Below, piece after piece: positions 1 through 11,140 of a stretch of DNA of 64,000 bases. A program made the translations under genes and the position numbers. The notes below the pieces were generated by a model. That model saw nothing but the letters and a program-made list of their open reading frames with translations. It did not search any database and was not told the DNA's origin. The DNA lies in contig NC_134397.1 in the NCBI RefSeq assembly GCF_050003625.1, forward strand, positions 218,860,537-218,924,536, in the 5' to 3' direction. Source of the DNA: Haematobia irritans. Lineage: Eukaryota; Arthropoda; Insecta; Diptera; Muscidae. Every line of letters starts with the position of its first letter. The first letter of the stretch is position 1.

Positions 1-346
1 AATCAGATCCACTTTTGTGTTATAAATTCACAAAAATCAGTTTAATAAATTAATTATTTCTTAATTCACATTGCAAATGGCGCCATGTTATGAAAATACT
101 GACTACGCGAGTTACGTCAGTTTTTCAACTCGAAAAAAACAAAGTACCACAAATGGAAAAAATTTCGCTAGTTTTTCGCATGTTTTGGTTTTGTATGGAG
201 TTTCAACGCGAAAACCGAACAGAGTACCGGACTTAATGCATGATTTAAAAAACAATCTGGCATCACAATCATGAGATGTCACACCGATGTCAATTAAACA
301 GCTGTTATGCCAAAACAGAGCGGCAAGTTAATTTTTTGCTGAGAAA

Positions 347-1540
347 ATGATGAGATTTGTTGTCATCGAAGTTCGCCAACATCTTAGTTGTGCTAATGTA
401 TTTTTCACGTTCCAAGAGTCGGTGGAGTCCCTGGAAGCGGTCAGAATCAATGTTGAGGATAGTTTAATACGTCTTAGACATGCATCGGATTCTACAGTGA
501 TAGAGGTGAATGTTGCGAAATATTTCAAAATTTTAACAGAAACATTTAGTAACCTGGTGGTAGATGGGGAAAATGTGTCATTTCGGATAAGTGTACAAAA
601 TGTAAAAGAACTGGATGATCCCAAGCATAATGATAAATACGGCGTTAATACCAAGTTAATACTGGAAGAAGGTAAACCGATATCATTGCATTGCAAACAG
701 TGTGATTCGATGCTTTGTGGCCCCCAAATAAAATTCGACAAGGTGAGAGAATTTCCCTCTGGTTCAATTGATATAAGTGAGTTCTTTTGTCATCATGGAC
801 CCAATTTCGGCGATGTTCTACTTCCCAGCAATAAGGATTTGTTTCATGGATTCCTATTCATAATAATAAATGTACAGAATATAGAAAACTCTACCAAAGA
901 GAGGGATGGCCATGTTTATTGTAAAAGGTGCAACCGATATTTTGGAGAAACTATGTTTAATGGTAAAGCAGCAAAACTATGGAGCGATTCTGTTGTTTAC
1001 AAGGATGAGAATGCTGGGGATCCTAAAGAACTATTCGCCATTAAATCGGAGAGTGTATTACAAACATTAATGCTGAAGATGATCCATGAATCCTCACTAC
1101 CTTCACCTGAACCTCTATTGAGAAATATGCATTTCACAAAAGTTCTGCTTGAAGCTTGTAAAACCAACAGACAACAACAATATCTCTTAGTACAGATACT
1201 TGAAAAAAATCTTCCTATTTTGAAAAATGACAAGGAATTGGAAGCCATTACTCCAAACGAGGATGTATTTATACATCTGCTTAAGGTACAACTTAAAATG
1301 CATTTGGCATTTAAATTACTCTATAGGCATATTGATGTAACAGAACCAGATGACGATGATGATTTGAGTGAACCGGCATTACTATCGTATTGGCAACAAG
1401 ATATAAATATGCTAAAAATGAAAATTTCTACGTTCCTATTTCAAAACCTACTGGATGAGCTAGATAAAAATTCCCTATTATTACCAGAAATTTATCGTAA
1501 CAATAAAGACTCATTTACAATGAGCTATATTTTTCAGTAG
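347..1540 (+). CDS. UBE3D: UBE3D-like E3 ubiquitin-protein ligase (single exon, 397 aa)
   Basis: One uninterrupted 397-codon frame, close to the size of vertebrate UBE3D (about 390 residues). I recognise the family from its spaced Cys/His pattern: CKQC at residues 116-119, a REFPSGS...FFCHH segment ending at C148-H149-H150, and CKRC at 192-195. UBE3D (also called UbcH10-binding protein with a HECT-like domain) binds the E2 UBE2C and is described as an ubiquitin ligase; that role is family knowledge. A DDDDD run precedes a helical C-terminal half. Two adjacent ATGs (347 and 350) follow GAGAAA; the first is taken. The gene is intron-less and converges on ATPAF1. A poly(A) signal lies at 2013-2018, giving a roughly 500-nt 3' UTR. 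The antisense frame at 328-741 is a shadow. Confidence 0.88.
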   Translation: MMRFVVIEVRQHLSCANVFFTFQESVESLEAVRINVEDSLIRLRHASDSTVIEVNVAKYFKILTETFSNLVVDGENVSFRISVQNVKELDDPKHNDKYGVNTKLILEEGKPISLHCKQCDSMLCGPQIKFDKVREFPSGSIDISEFFCHHGPNFGDVLLPSNKDLFHGFLFIIINVQNIENSTKERDGHVYCKRCNRYFGETMFNGKAAKLWSDSVVYKDENAGDPKELFAIKSESVLQTLMLKMIHESSLPSPEPLLRNMHFTKVLLEACKTNRQQQYLLVQILEKNLPILKNDKELEAITPNEDVFIHLLKVQLKMHLAFKLLYRHIDVTEPDDDDDLSEPALLSYWQQDINMLKMKISTFLFQNLLDELDKNSLLLPEIYRNNKDSFTMSYIFQ

Positions 1541-2012
1541 ACAGAAAACGAAACATGTATCATTTTTATTTCCAATGGATGTATGTCGGTAAGTAAAGTT
1601 AGGGGCGATTGTTTCGGTGATCATAAAATGTTTTTAGGATGATGGTTATATATGGCTGGACCCATGTGGCAAATTCTTGCTGATGAGAGAACAACGTTGC
1701 CTTAGGAAGTGAAATCTAAAGATTGACCTATGAGGGGCTTTATAAGTTCATGGGTCATTTTTGTTTAGGATGTTCTTCAAACTCGCATGTGTGGATTAGA
1801 AGTCAAATCTGGGTTGGTTTGAAGTTATGCAAATTTTGTGAGAATTACGGATGAACTTTGCGTTCTTTAAGATCTCTGTCAATTTTGGGTTCGTGGTTTA
1901 GTACTCAGTTCAATTTTCGCAAAAACGAACCTAGGATTTTTTTGTAGATGTGCTTCTATTAGAGAGAAATTCCATACAAATAGAAATTTCCATTTATCCT
2001 GTATCACATCAT

Positions 2013-2018
2013 AATAAA
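2013..2018 (+). promoter_or_regulatory. poly(A) signal of the UBE3D-like gene
   Basis: AATAAA inside ATAATAAAAT is the only canonical hexamer I found between the UBE3D stop and the facing ATPAF1 gene. It implies cleavage about 20-30 nt later, almost touching the end of the opposite transcript. Confidence 0.5.
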
Positions 2019-2063
2019 ATAACTAGGCATATATCTCCAATTTAACTAAACAATTTTTCCTTC

Positions 2064-2069
2064 TTTATT
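2064..2069 (-). promoter_or_regulatory. poly(A) signal of ATPAF1
   Basis: The plus strand reads TTTATT here, so the minus strand reads AATAAA 17 nt after the ATPAF1 stop codon. That predicts a very short 3' UTR. Confidence 0.65.
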
Positions 2070-2085
2070 AATGTCCATCTCATCT

Positions 2086-4292
2086 CTAGACAAGTTGAAT
2101 ATTTTCAACTTCCTTTATTAAATCCATGTGCTTGAATTCATCCGGTTTCAAGGTGAATGTTTCCATTAGTTTCTGCTTAGCAGGATCGTTTTTACAATAG
2201 AACATTTGTAATTCATTGGCTAAGCATTGGGCTTCTTGACCGTTTACGACTTTACTATCGTATTCGCCACGCATCAAAATAATACCTTTGTCACGCATTT
2301 CAGTATAATGGACAATGGTTAGACATTCGGGAGCATTTTCGGCATGAACCTTTAAGGGGAACAAAAGAAAAATGAATTATTGTTAAAATATACTTCTTTT
2401 AAAATGTGCACTCACTTGATAGGCCAGTAGGGGAGTAAAATGTACTGTATTACTGGCAAATTGCAACATAATAAATTCAAAACCTTCACTACGTGGTAAT
2501 GGTAACAAAAATATTGGATGTTTCTTAGCACGTTCCATTAATCTATCGAATTGTTCCACCGTCAATGTGGCAGCCAAAACATCTTTTGTCTTATGATATT
2601 CCAACCATATTTTTGTGATTTCTTCAGTTGTTTTATCTTGGACTAATTCTATCTTCATGATATCTTCTAATTTTTTGTATGGTATTTCACCTTCTACCTT
2701 TTTGGGCTGTTTGGGATTCAACAATTCAGAATAGGATCTGGAAAAAGAGTAAGAAAAATAATAAGATTGTTGCAAAGCTAAATAAATGTATGTTTAGGTC
2801 CAAAGCAGGTTTGGTGGAAATATGGTTATGTAAGCGTAAACAAGATCAATTAAGCCTTCTTCAAAAGTCAATAATAGACTTTGCGGTTAATCGATTGTTT
2901 GTAGTTTTCAAATCTAAAATCAATCTATCGACTTTTGACAGTAACCAAAATCGATTAACCCTCTTTTACCGAAATAATCGAAATGTCGAAAAGGCAATGG
3001 AATGCATGTATTTTTATGCTTTTTCTAAATTTTTCCAAAATTTAAAAAGCCGGAGAAATGTTGGTTCTAATTGCAAATTAATAGCAGGGGCAACCTAGTT
3101 TCGCATCTAAAATCAAAGGCCCTCGAGATACGTTATTGTTCTCTTGCAAAGTCTACTACTCTGGACTTACCACCCGATCCTAGTTTATTTTATTTATTTC
3201 CTCGATGGGTTAACATACTCCAAGAGCACTATATATAGCCCCCATATAAACCAATCCTGATCCTGATCTGAGTACCGGAACCTCTCGAAGGGGCAAATTT
3301 CATCCGAACAGGTTAAAATTTGGTACGTAATATAAACCATGCAAAACTTCGTCCATACCGATTCATAGTTATATGATTTTTTGAACCCATTTTAATTCTT
3401 GAGCCTTCTGGTAGAGAAAATTTAAGCCGATTCGGTTTGGAAATTAGTTCATATCGGTTAATAATGTATTTATAGTCTCCTCTCAATTTGCCTTTATCTA
3501 ACTTCTTAAGGCAATCCATGCTGCAGGGTACTTAACCCTTAAATGCACACTGTATCTTTTAAGATACAACCAATTCTATGAAATCAATTTTGTTGCATTT
3601 ACAACATCATGTCGCTATTTCTAAAAATATTTCTTTCCGGAAAGTTTTTAGTACTTCTGAGTAATCTGCAGTCAAAATTGAAAACCAAATTTTAACCAAA
3701 AATTCAAAAAACTGCAAATTGGAAGTTAAATAATATTTACCATAAATGAGAGTAATGTTGGTAAAAAAAAACTGTGTAGTGTAAAAATATCTCTATTCTC
3801 TATATAATAAAAAACTTAGTTCAATGCGCACTGTACTTTTTAAGATATTAACACTATTTTTTCAAAAAAACACATATTTTTTTTGAAAAAATGTGGTATG
3901 CAGATGTTCTTTTTTTACCATTTTGCATATTATATAGTTTTTCGGAGGAATCGGTGATCTTGTGCATTTAAGGGTTAAGATTCGACCTGGTCAAACTTTC
4001 AGTCTGTATATAGTTGTTCCGTTTAATTGTCTTTTTTACATCATCTGACTTACCTAGCTTGTGACTTTCCCTCTTTAATGGGATTGACAACTTTATCCAC
4101 TCGTTCCAAAAACTCTTCCGGCGAGGTCTGTTGTAATTTTGCTATCTTCTCGGCATATTTATCGAAGTAGGGATTCTTTTCCTTCATCTTATCCAAAGCC
4201 TCTTGAGCACGTCTTTGAGCGGACATTGTGATTGTTCGAACAATAGTACGATTGGTATTCAACAATTTTAGGCTACTTCTAATACAAGCCAT
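2086..4292 (-). CDS. ATPAF1: ATP synthase F1 complex assembly factor 1 (three exons, 274 aa)
   Basis: Exons on the minus strand are 4292-4054, 2737-2416 and 2349-2086. Donors are AG/GTAAGT and CAA/GTGAGT; acceptors are CTTTTTCCAG and CCTTAAAG. Lengths 239, 322 and 264 nt keep one frame and give 274 residues. The N-terminus is rich in Arg, Ser and Thr without acids ([20 protein letters not shown]), as expected for a mitochondrial presequence. Next comes the ATP11-family helix with [17 protein letters not shown], then the core ([40 protein letters not shown]). In this family the protein chaperones the F1 beta subunit in the matrix. Human ATPAF1 is somewhat longer (about 328 aa). Intron 1 (2738-4053) is long because it hosts a HINE remnant and a piggyBac-type MITE; intron 2 is 66 bp. 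Tail-to-tail with the UBE3D-like gene. Confidence 0.9.
3225..4010 (-). repeat. degenerate HINE family A copy in ATPAF1 intron 1
   Basis: Diverged but recognisable: TATATAGCCCCCATATAAACC, a CATCCGAACAGGTTAAAATT block, then at the far end GCAGGGTAC / GATTCGACCTGGTC, matching the reversed family A terminus (GTACATAAG-TTCGGCCTGGCC). The copy is interrupted by the MITE at 3536-3974. Confidence 0.6.
3536..3974. mobile_element. piggyBac-type MITE (TTAA duplication)
   Basis: A 439-bp element with 14-bp perfect terminal inverted repeats CCCTTAAATGCACA / TGTGCATTTAAGGG, flanked on both sides by TTAA (3532-3535 and 3975-3978). CCC...GGG termini with a TTAA target are the piggyBac hallmark. There is no coding capacity. 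A subterminal motif, TGCACACTGTATCTTTTAAG, recurs in variant form near 3825. Confidence 0.82.
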
Positions 4293-4805
4293 ACCAAATT
4301 AACGCAGGCAAGGAATATAAAAAGATGGACAGTTCCTGCTGTGCCTTCTCAGTTAAATTATACAACAGAACAACTAATACAAAAAAAAAACACATGTGCT
4401 TAGGGTTACCAAGCTTTTCAACATATAAAGAAAATATGAGAAAGCGTAATTAACACTTTGTTGGACAGGAAGAGAATTTAAATGTGTATATAGGAATAGG
4501 CCATTAAAAGCTTCAATATGACAATATGATATATTGAAAAAATACAGATAATTATTTAACAAGCTTGAAAACGCCAATTTTTTTTTTAACTTATTCTCTT
4601 GTGGAAAATTACTTTGATTGTATCAATAATCTTATAATTGGCTGTTGTTACTTGGCAACCTTCAATTTTCGATCAGCTGTTTTACAATGTCAGGCCGTTG
4701 TTACACAACGTTTAAATTCTCTGACGGTTAAGTTGAAAGTTGAGGATGGATTTTTTTTGTGAATAGAGCAATTGGAAAATAAAAACGAACTTTTACATGC
4801 ATTTT

Positions 4806-4811
4806 TTTATT
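4806..4811 (-). promoter_or_regulatory. poly(A) signal of the SV2-like transporter gene
   Basis: The minus strand reads AATAAA about 55 nt after the stop codon at 4866-4868. Confidence 0.55.
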
Positions 4812-4865
4812 TTTTGTATAATAAATTTCCCAATTAAATTTCTAAATGGAGTGACTTCTACCACG

Positions 4866-7500
4866 CTATGTAGATGTTAAAGGAAATTGAGATGGCAAGG
4901 TATATGGCAGAATAAATGATATAAAAGCAGCCACTGGAAATGGTTGGAGACGTTATTAATATGAACTAAAATAAACTGTTTCCATGACTTACCAAACACG
5001 CATGTTGTGAATATTGCAAATGTTAGTTGACACCAAAGATTTATTAATGCACCCACCAATATGGAACCCAAAACAACACCAATTCTTCCCAACGAAAATG
5101 CAATACAAATAATTTTTGATCTGAAATGGAGAATGATAAATTAAATTTTTTTATTTACAGTAATCCCTTTTACTTTTACATACCTAACACGACTTGAAGT
5201 AAAATCCATAATAGTGCTAATTGTTAGATTAACCAGAACATTTGGTATGGCCAAGAGACATATGAACGTTAGTATAATTATTAGTTTGTGGGTTACAATT
5301 ATTAATGCAATGCCACAACAACCACAAATTATCAATAGAGCAATTATGATATGCTGTCGTTTCCACCAACGTAGTAAAAGTAGACCAACGATATTGTAAA
5401 TGCCAATAAAACCAAGCCCCAAGAAAATCGAATCTCTATAACTTCTAACTCGCTTAGAGCATATGAGTTGATTGTTATGAACGATATCCATTTCCACACA
5501 TATTGTACGAAAAACATTATGATCCTTATTAGTTGTGAATATTTGGCGATTTCTTAGATCCGTGAACCATATACCCAAACCATTACCACTGAAAATGTAA
5601 AGAGAAAATGTGTATACAATTTGGAAATTTGAAGGTTTTTTTAACAATCTTACACCAAAAATAACACAAAGAGTATAGAACAAGCCAAGATAAAAGGCCA
5701 TCGAAATGATTTATCAAATTTCGGTACTTCTTCTAAATGCAGCATATGTATCACGTCTCCTCTCTTTGACAATGATAATTCTCCGGGGACCGTTTCTATA
5801 CTGGGCAAACATTTAATTTCGATAACTTCTCCTATATTTTTTAGCTGTATCCATTGTAAAACCTTATATAATTCGATGGTTTTGGAGGAGTTTAATAAAT
5901 ATTCCGGAGATTCGGGTAATTGACATATTAATAAAATACCCAAAATACCAGGAATTGTATGAATCAGCATTAAAATGCGCCATATGGGATATTTGAAATT
6001 ATCCAAATTTATTAAACGATTCTCGCTAACAAGGATTTCAGCTATTGTCGGACAGTAGAGCATTGCAATGCCATTAAACATAGCCATGTAGTTAATTACA
6101 ATTGGTCTCTGCGCAAGAGGACAGAACTCGGCAACATAGGATATAGCCGAAAAACTGGTTCCAGATATACTAAAAAATATAGAAATGAAAATACTCATAA
6201 TGGGCTGTTTATTATAAATATATCCCTTAGAATACTCACCATAATCCCGTTAAGAATCTCATCAACAAAAACATTTCGTAATTTGGCATTATACTGGATA
6301 TTATCGACATAATACTTCCAATCCCAGTACTCCATGTTAAAACCCATTTACGGCCCTTAGCATCAGCCAAAAGGCTCCAGTGAAATGAAGACAATATTAT
6401 ACCTTCGGGAAATAGTAAACCTTGAACATACTTTCCGTAGGAAGGAAAATTTGCGATCTGGGATAAAGATATGCGGATCCCCAATTTCCCCCAAAAAATT
6501 GTTGGTAGGTATGGATCATACTTTTTTCAAATGAAAGATAATTCTGAATAGGTTGTGATGGTATAATTATAAGAGAAAAGGAAATTGACAGTAATATGGT
6601 GGTATGACACTGGGGCTATAAAGGGCTAACATTAGATAAAAGGCGACAGAGGCCACACACGATGAGTTAAACGAAAGTGTGCTGTACGCATACCTAGAAC
6701 GGTGGGGGCAGTGAGTCGTCGTAAAGACAACAATGAATACGCAAGAAATATGAGACGGCCATCAGAGTGTGTCAATTGTCACGTGCAACGGAGGTGACTT
6801 GGTGTCAATTAAGAATAAGATACTTTGTTTAGCGACTGCAAGGTTGATATGTGTGCAGCTCTAAAGAATTGCGTGATGGAGGTACAAGTAGGACTGTAAA
6901 CAACGAGGCGGTTATAAGGATGATAAAACTTTTATGAGGTAATCTGAGAGAAATCCAAACTAGGAAATTACTCAGAGAATACGATGGAAATTAGTAGGGT
7001 CATGGTATTTAAAAAGGGCAGAGGGACACTGGTGTCGAAGAGGAGAGGCAGCTAAGGCATGTGGCAAAACTGTAAGCGTATCCCATATTACTGCTCTGCT
7101 TCAAAAATATGACTCCTCTTTCAACCTAAATTACAATGTGAAAAATGGGAGAGCGCTTAGCGAAGGTCTTTCGTGCTATAGTTTCAGCTTTAATTTTTCT
7201 TGTTACCTAAAAATCCAGATCCATGCAGTAAAGACTTTTTCACATCATCCATTCCAAGATCGCATTGTGAGGCTGGTGCTATAATTGCCATTCCCATTAA
7301 TTCCGTAAAAACAAACATTACATGGAAGCCGCTCGATAATAGAACCCATATTTGAACTTTTCCAAATCCTTTAGAGATACACGAAGAATTTTATATACAT
7401 ATATTACATTTGCATATTGCTCTAAGTTACCTGAGCGATCTAAAATTTCATAAAAATTTAGAATTTCTGGTCCCAAAACTGTATTACGTCTTAATGACAT
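4866..7500 (-). CDS. SV2-like major facilitator transporter (seven exons, 503 aa)
   Basis: Exons (minus): 7500-7431, 7368-7207, 6402-6240, 6169-5654, 5588-5184, 5120-4993, 4933-4866. All junctions are GT-AG and phases match throughout, giving 503 residues plus stop. The ATG at 7500 is directly preceded by an in-frame TAA. The order fits the SV2 / synaptic-vesicle-like MFS family: GFGKVQIWVLLSSG starts TM1; ELMGMAIIAPASQCDLG follows; the MFS loop signature LLADAKGRK is at residues 89-96; RFLTGLC and SYVAEFCP follow; LPESPEYLL ends the N-terminal bundle; GNGLGIWFTDLRNR opens the large TM7-8 loop with a possible Cys pair; LGRIGVVLGSILVGALINL lies in the C-terminal bundle. It should be a 12-TM membrane transporter; substrate unknown. 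Introns are 59-70 bp except intron 2 (804 bp), in which I recognise nothing. Paralogue of the exon at 49606. Confidence 0.9.
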
Positions 7501-7561
7501 TTATTTGTTGGACAAAAAGAAAACTTGAAAGTTCTAAAAGTATGAGTATGGAATACAAATA

Positions 7562-7773
7562 CAGTCTGTCAAGAAAGTCTTTTGACATTGCCAACTATTT
7601 CAAATCCAAAAAAAAATTGAAATATTAAATATTTTATTAAATTTTTAATTCTGTGTACGTATGTATACTTTGCAAAATACATAATAAAATATTATTTTAA
7701 AATTTCAATATATTTAATTTTGGAACAAAACATAATTTTGATCCCATTGTCAAAACACTTTCTTGACAGACTG
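7562..7773. mobile_element. Tc1/mariner-type MITE upstream of the SV2-like gene
   Basis: 212 bp with near-perfect inverted ends (CAGTCTGTCAAGAAAGT then C or G then TTTTGACA) and TA on both sides (7560-7561, 7774-7775). No ORF. It begins about 60 bp upstream of the transporter start codon, so it may lie in the promoter or 5' UTR. Confidence 0.78.
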
Positions 7774-7775
7774 TA

Positions 7776-8441
7776 CATATATTTTTTTTCAGATTGGTTC
7801 AAATTACCGACAAGTGTCTTACATATTTTGTTAGCAGCTGCATTGAAATTTAATTGCAAAAGGTACACCCAAAGAAATTTGTTAATTTTCTTGAATATGG
7901 AAATCGTATACTCTATTAAAATAACAGAGATAATCTATTAGCTGCGATTCAATAAAATAATAGAGCTCGAGGTAATTTGCTATAATTATTCATATTTAAA
8001 ATGTAATAAATAATGCGAATTTATACAAATATAATTTTTTGCAGTTTATCACGTTTTCATCAAACAATGAAATCTTTAGATCCATTGTTGTTGTTTTTAG
8101 TCTAAAATTAAATTATTCGTATCTTATGGTAATATCAAGTTATGTTATTACTGTTGTAGTAGAATAATTTGATATACATATTCTTTGCATTATTGTAGTT
8201 AATCAGTTGTGAATGAATCTATCGAATATTTTTAAATTTATTTAAATAATAATTAATTTTGAAACACAAAATTGTACTCGCTTGATGTGTAATCACGGAT
8301 GCCACTCGTGCCAAAACTAATCAAGAAAATTTTACCAAAAAAATTTTAAAAATCTTATTTTGAAGTTTTTGATCAAATTTTTGTGGCTAGCATAAAAAAA
8401 ATTTTCTTCGAATGAAATATTTTATTATTTTATATATCTAT
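7776..8441. other. AT-rich intergenic DNA
   Basis: I see no gene, RNA or recognisable repeat; only short frames broken by stops. Confidence 0.5.
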
Positions 8442-8785
8442 AGGGAGCCACCGTAGTGCAATGGTTAGCATGCCCGCCTTGCATACACAAGGTCGTGGGT
8501 TCGATTCCTGCTTCGACCGAACACCAAAAAGTTTTTCAGCGGTGGATTATCTCACCTCAGTAATGCTGGTGACATTTCTGAGTGTTTTAAAGCTTCTCTA
8601 AGTGGTTTCACTGCAAATTGAAACGCCGTTCGGAGACGGCTATAAAAAGGAGGTCCTTTGTCATTGAGCTTAACATGGAATCGTGCAGCACTCAGTGATA
8701 AGAGAGAAGTTCACCACTGTTGTATCGCAATGGACCGAATAGTCTAAGTGAGCCTGATACATCGGGCTATCACCTAACCTAACCT
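8442..8785 (+). mobile_element. tRNA-derived SINE, copy 1
   Basis: Begins AGGGAGCCACCGTAGTGCAA with a box A-like TGGTTAGCATGCCCG, an anticodon-arm-like CCTTG...CAAGG stem, and a box B GTGGGTTCGATTCC. A ~260-bp tRNA-unrelated body follows and ends in CACCTAACCTAACCT. Two other copies lie at 24196-24513 and 35319-35669 (both minus) and a tail fragment at 19878-19920. A target duplication is not clear here. Confidence 0.8.
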
Positions 8786-8789
8786 ATAT

Positions 8790-9115
8790 ATAGGGCTCGC
8801 CCAAATAAATTTGACAAGCATACTTTTCCTCTGTTGGTTACGCAACACTTGTAGTTTGGTCAATGCATGGTTTTAAGCCGAAATAAAAAACAACAACAAT
8901 GCTTAAAGAACAAAACCCACAATAATAAACAAAACGAATGAAAAAAGAGGAAACACGCTCAAAATAAACCCAGCCAACTGCACTCAAATCGATGATTTGA
9001 CAGTGGCATGGGAAAAGAGATATGTTTATACGAATTTATTTCGGCATAAGCCGGCTATAATGCAAAACCTTTTTTCGGAAGGTTCAAGTGTGGTTCCCCT
9101 GCCAACATTTTTTGA
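8790..9115 (+). repeat. interspersed repeat R, copy 1
   Basis: Shares long stretches with 18640-19087 (reverse): CCCAAATAAATTTGACAA, CCTCTGTTGGTTA, AATGCATGGTTTTAA, GAGGAA(A/G)CACGCTCAAAA, TTATTTCGGCATAAGCCGGC, TTTTTTCGGAAGGTTCA. Blocks are in a different order in the two copies. Family unknown; the frame at 8997-9260 simply reads across it. Confidence 0.55.
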
Positions 9116-9918
9116 ATTTGGGGGCGCTTCTGAGAATCCCCACTACGTCGAATACAATCATATACGACATCAAAACCTCGTCGGAAAAGCGCCGTCACTA
9201 TTGAGAAGTTGTACCACGCCAAGTTACTACGAAAAAGTTTCTCATCAGTGCAATTATTAGGTGCCTATTTAGATCAATTTCGAAGGACGCCAATAAGAAC
9301 CCCTGCAAACTATCAGAAAAAGTGCATTTTAAGGTAATTGTAGAAGAATCATTGTGGTCAAGTAAAACACGATTGTGTAGATGTTTATTGATTTGATTAA
9401 ACATTTATAATTTCTTATAAATATAACATTTTTCGGTTTATCTCATCACATTTAACATAATTTTTTGCATTAATAAAAGAATGATGTTGAGTTTTAAGTA
9501 GCAAGTTACATATTGCAGCGTCTATCAGCCAGTTTGTTTATTTTCGATGGAGACAGCGTGCCTGGAAAAATATTTGAAAAACGATCACTTTATTCTATTT
9601 GGAAAGTCGAAAATTGTTCACCATATATCTTTCACAATTTTAAGCGTAATATCCATGTTTTCAGAACTTTATTTTCGTTTTTATTTAAATAAAATATAAC
9701 AAGCTGGTTGCGCTTGGCGTTTCACAAAAAAAAAATGGCTCTTCTAACAGTAGTAATGGCAAAATACTTTCATGTACATTTTGTACTTTTTGATATGCTT
9801 CCCCATCACAGTTCGCGATGATTGTGGTGACATTTACGAGTCTGTGGTAGCGATGAGGATGAAATGGAACTTTGAAATGCTGGCAGGGTCATTGTTGGTT
9901 GAGGAATATGGTAATTCC
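9116..9918. other. intergenic, no recognised gene
   Basis: Contains a short match to repeat R near 9900 (GAGGAATATGGTAATTCCGA) and otherwise nothing I can assign. Confidence 0.4.
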
Positions 9919-11140
9919 GAAACGGAAATTTTGTTAAAATTTTATTTCTATGGAAATTTTTGTTCAAAAATTTATTTCTTTAGAAAATGTTGTCAAAATT
10001 TGTTTCTATAGAAAATTTTGTCAAAATTTTATTTCTTAAAAAATTTCGAAAAAAGTTATTTTTATAGAAAATTGTGCCAAAACTTTATTTCTATAGAAAA
10101 TGTTGTCATAACTTTATTTCTATGGAAAACTTTGTTAAAATTTTATTTCTATGGAAATTTTGTTAAAATTTTATTTCTATAGAAAATTCTGTCAAAATTT
10201 TATTTCTATAGAAAATTTTGTCAACATTTTATTTCTATAGAAAATTTTGTCAAAATTTTATTTCTATAGAAAATTTTGTCAAAATTTTATTTCTATAGAA
10301 AATTTTGTCAACATGTTTTTCTATAGAAAATTTTGTCAAAATTTATTTCTATAAAAAAATTCCTCAAAATTTCATTTTTATAGAAAATTTTGTCAAAATT
10401 TTTTTCTATAGAAAATTTTGTCAAAATTTATTTCTATAAAAAAATTCGTCAAAATTTTATTTTTATAGAAAATTTTGTCAAAATTTTTTTCTATAGAAAA
10501 TTTTGTCAAAATTTTATTTCTATAAAAAAATTCGTCAAAATTTAATTTTTATAGAAAATTTTGTCAAAACTTTATTTCTATAGAAAATTTTGTCAAAAAA
10601 AATATTTATATGGAATTTTTGTTAAAATTTTATTTCTATGGAAATTTTTGTCAAAAATTTCTTTCTATAGAAAATTTTGTCAAAATTTTATTTCTATAGA
10701 AAATGTTGTCAAAATTTTATTTCTATAGAAAATTTTGTCAAAACTTTATTTCTATGGAAATTTTGTTAAAATTTTATTTCTGTGGAAATTTTTGTCCAAA
10801 AATTTATTTCCTTAGAAAATTTTGTCAAAATTTTATTTCTATAGAAAATTTTGTCAAAATTTTATTTCTTCTAAAATTTTATCAAAATTATATTTTTATA
10901 GAAGAACTTCCAAATTTTTTTGCTGGGTAGTTTATTCAATGCATGGTAGAAAATTTTGTCAAAATTTTATTTCTATTGAAAACATTGTCCATTTTGCCAA
11001 AATTTTATTTCTATAAAAAATTTTGTTAAAATTGTATTTCCGTAGAAAATTTGGTCAAAATTGTATTTATATAGGAAAATTTTGTCAACATATTATTTCT
11101 TCTAAAATTTTTGTCAAAATCATATTTTTATAGAAAATTG
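9919..11140 (+). repeat. 29-bp satellite array 1
   Basis: About 40 diverged copies of a 29-bp unit, TTTTGTCAAAATTTTATTTC followed by TATAGAAAA. The unit holds two small palindromic cores (AAAATTTT and TTTCTATAGAAA). Units vary by 1-2 bp indels and substitutions. Frames such as 10703-10930 are translations of the repeat, not genes. Confidence 0.9.

Noticed and set aside
328..741. 137-codon antisense frame over UBE3D
   Set aside because: Shadow of a conserved coding exon on the other strand.
2679..3098. 139-codon plus-strand frame
   Set aside because: Lies over an ATPAF1 exon and intron 1; low-complexity intronic composition.
6403..7206. intron 2 of the SV2-like gene tested for an extra exon or transposon
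   Set aside because: Exons 2 and 3 join in phase through a conserved Gly codon, so no exon is missing; no TIRs or known repeat text found.
8454..8520. possible tRNA gene
   Set aside because: Box A and box B belong to a SINE with further full copies. The anticodon loop is irregular and acceptor pairing is poor.
8997..9404. frames at 8997-9260 (+) and 9198-9404 (-)
   Set aside because: The first reads across repeat R, whose other copy reads differently; the second has no recognisable feature.
10703..11016. Lys/Phe-rich frames in the 29-bp satellite (also 17344-17607)
   Set aside because: Translations of an AT-rich tandem repeat, present in several frames.
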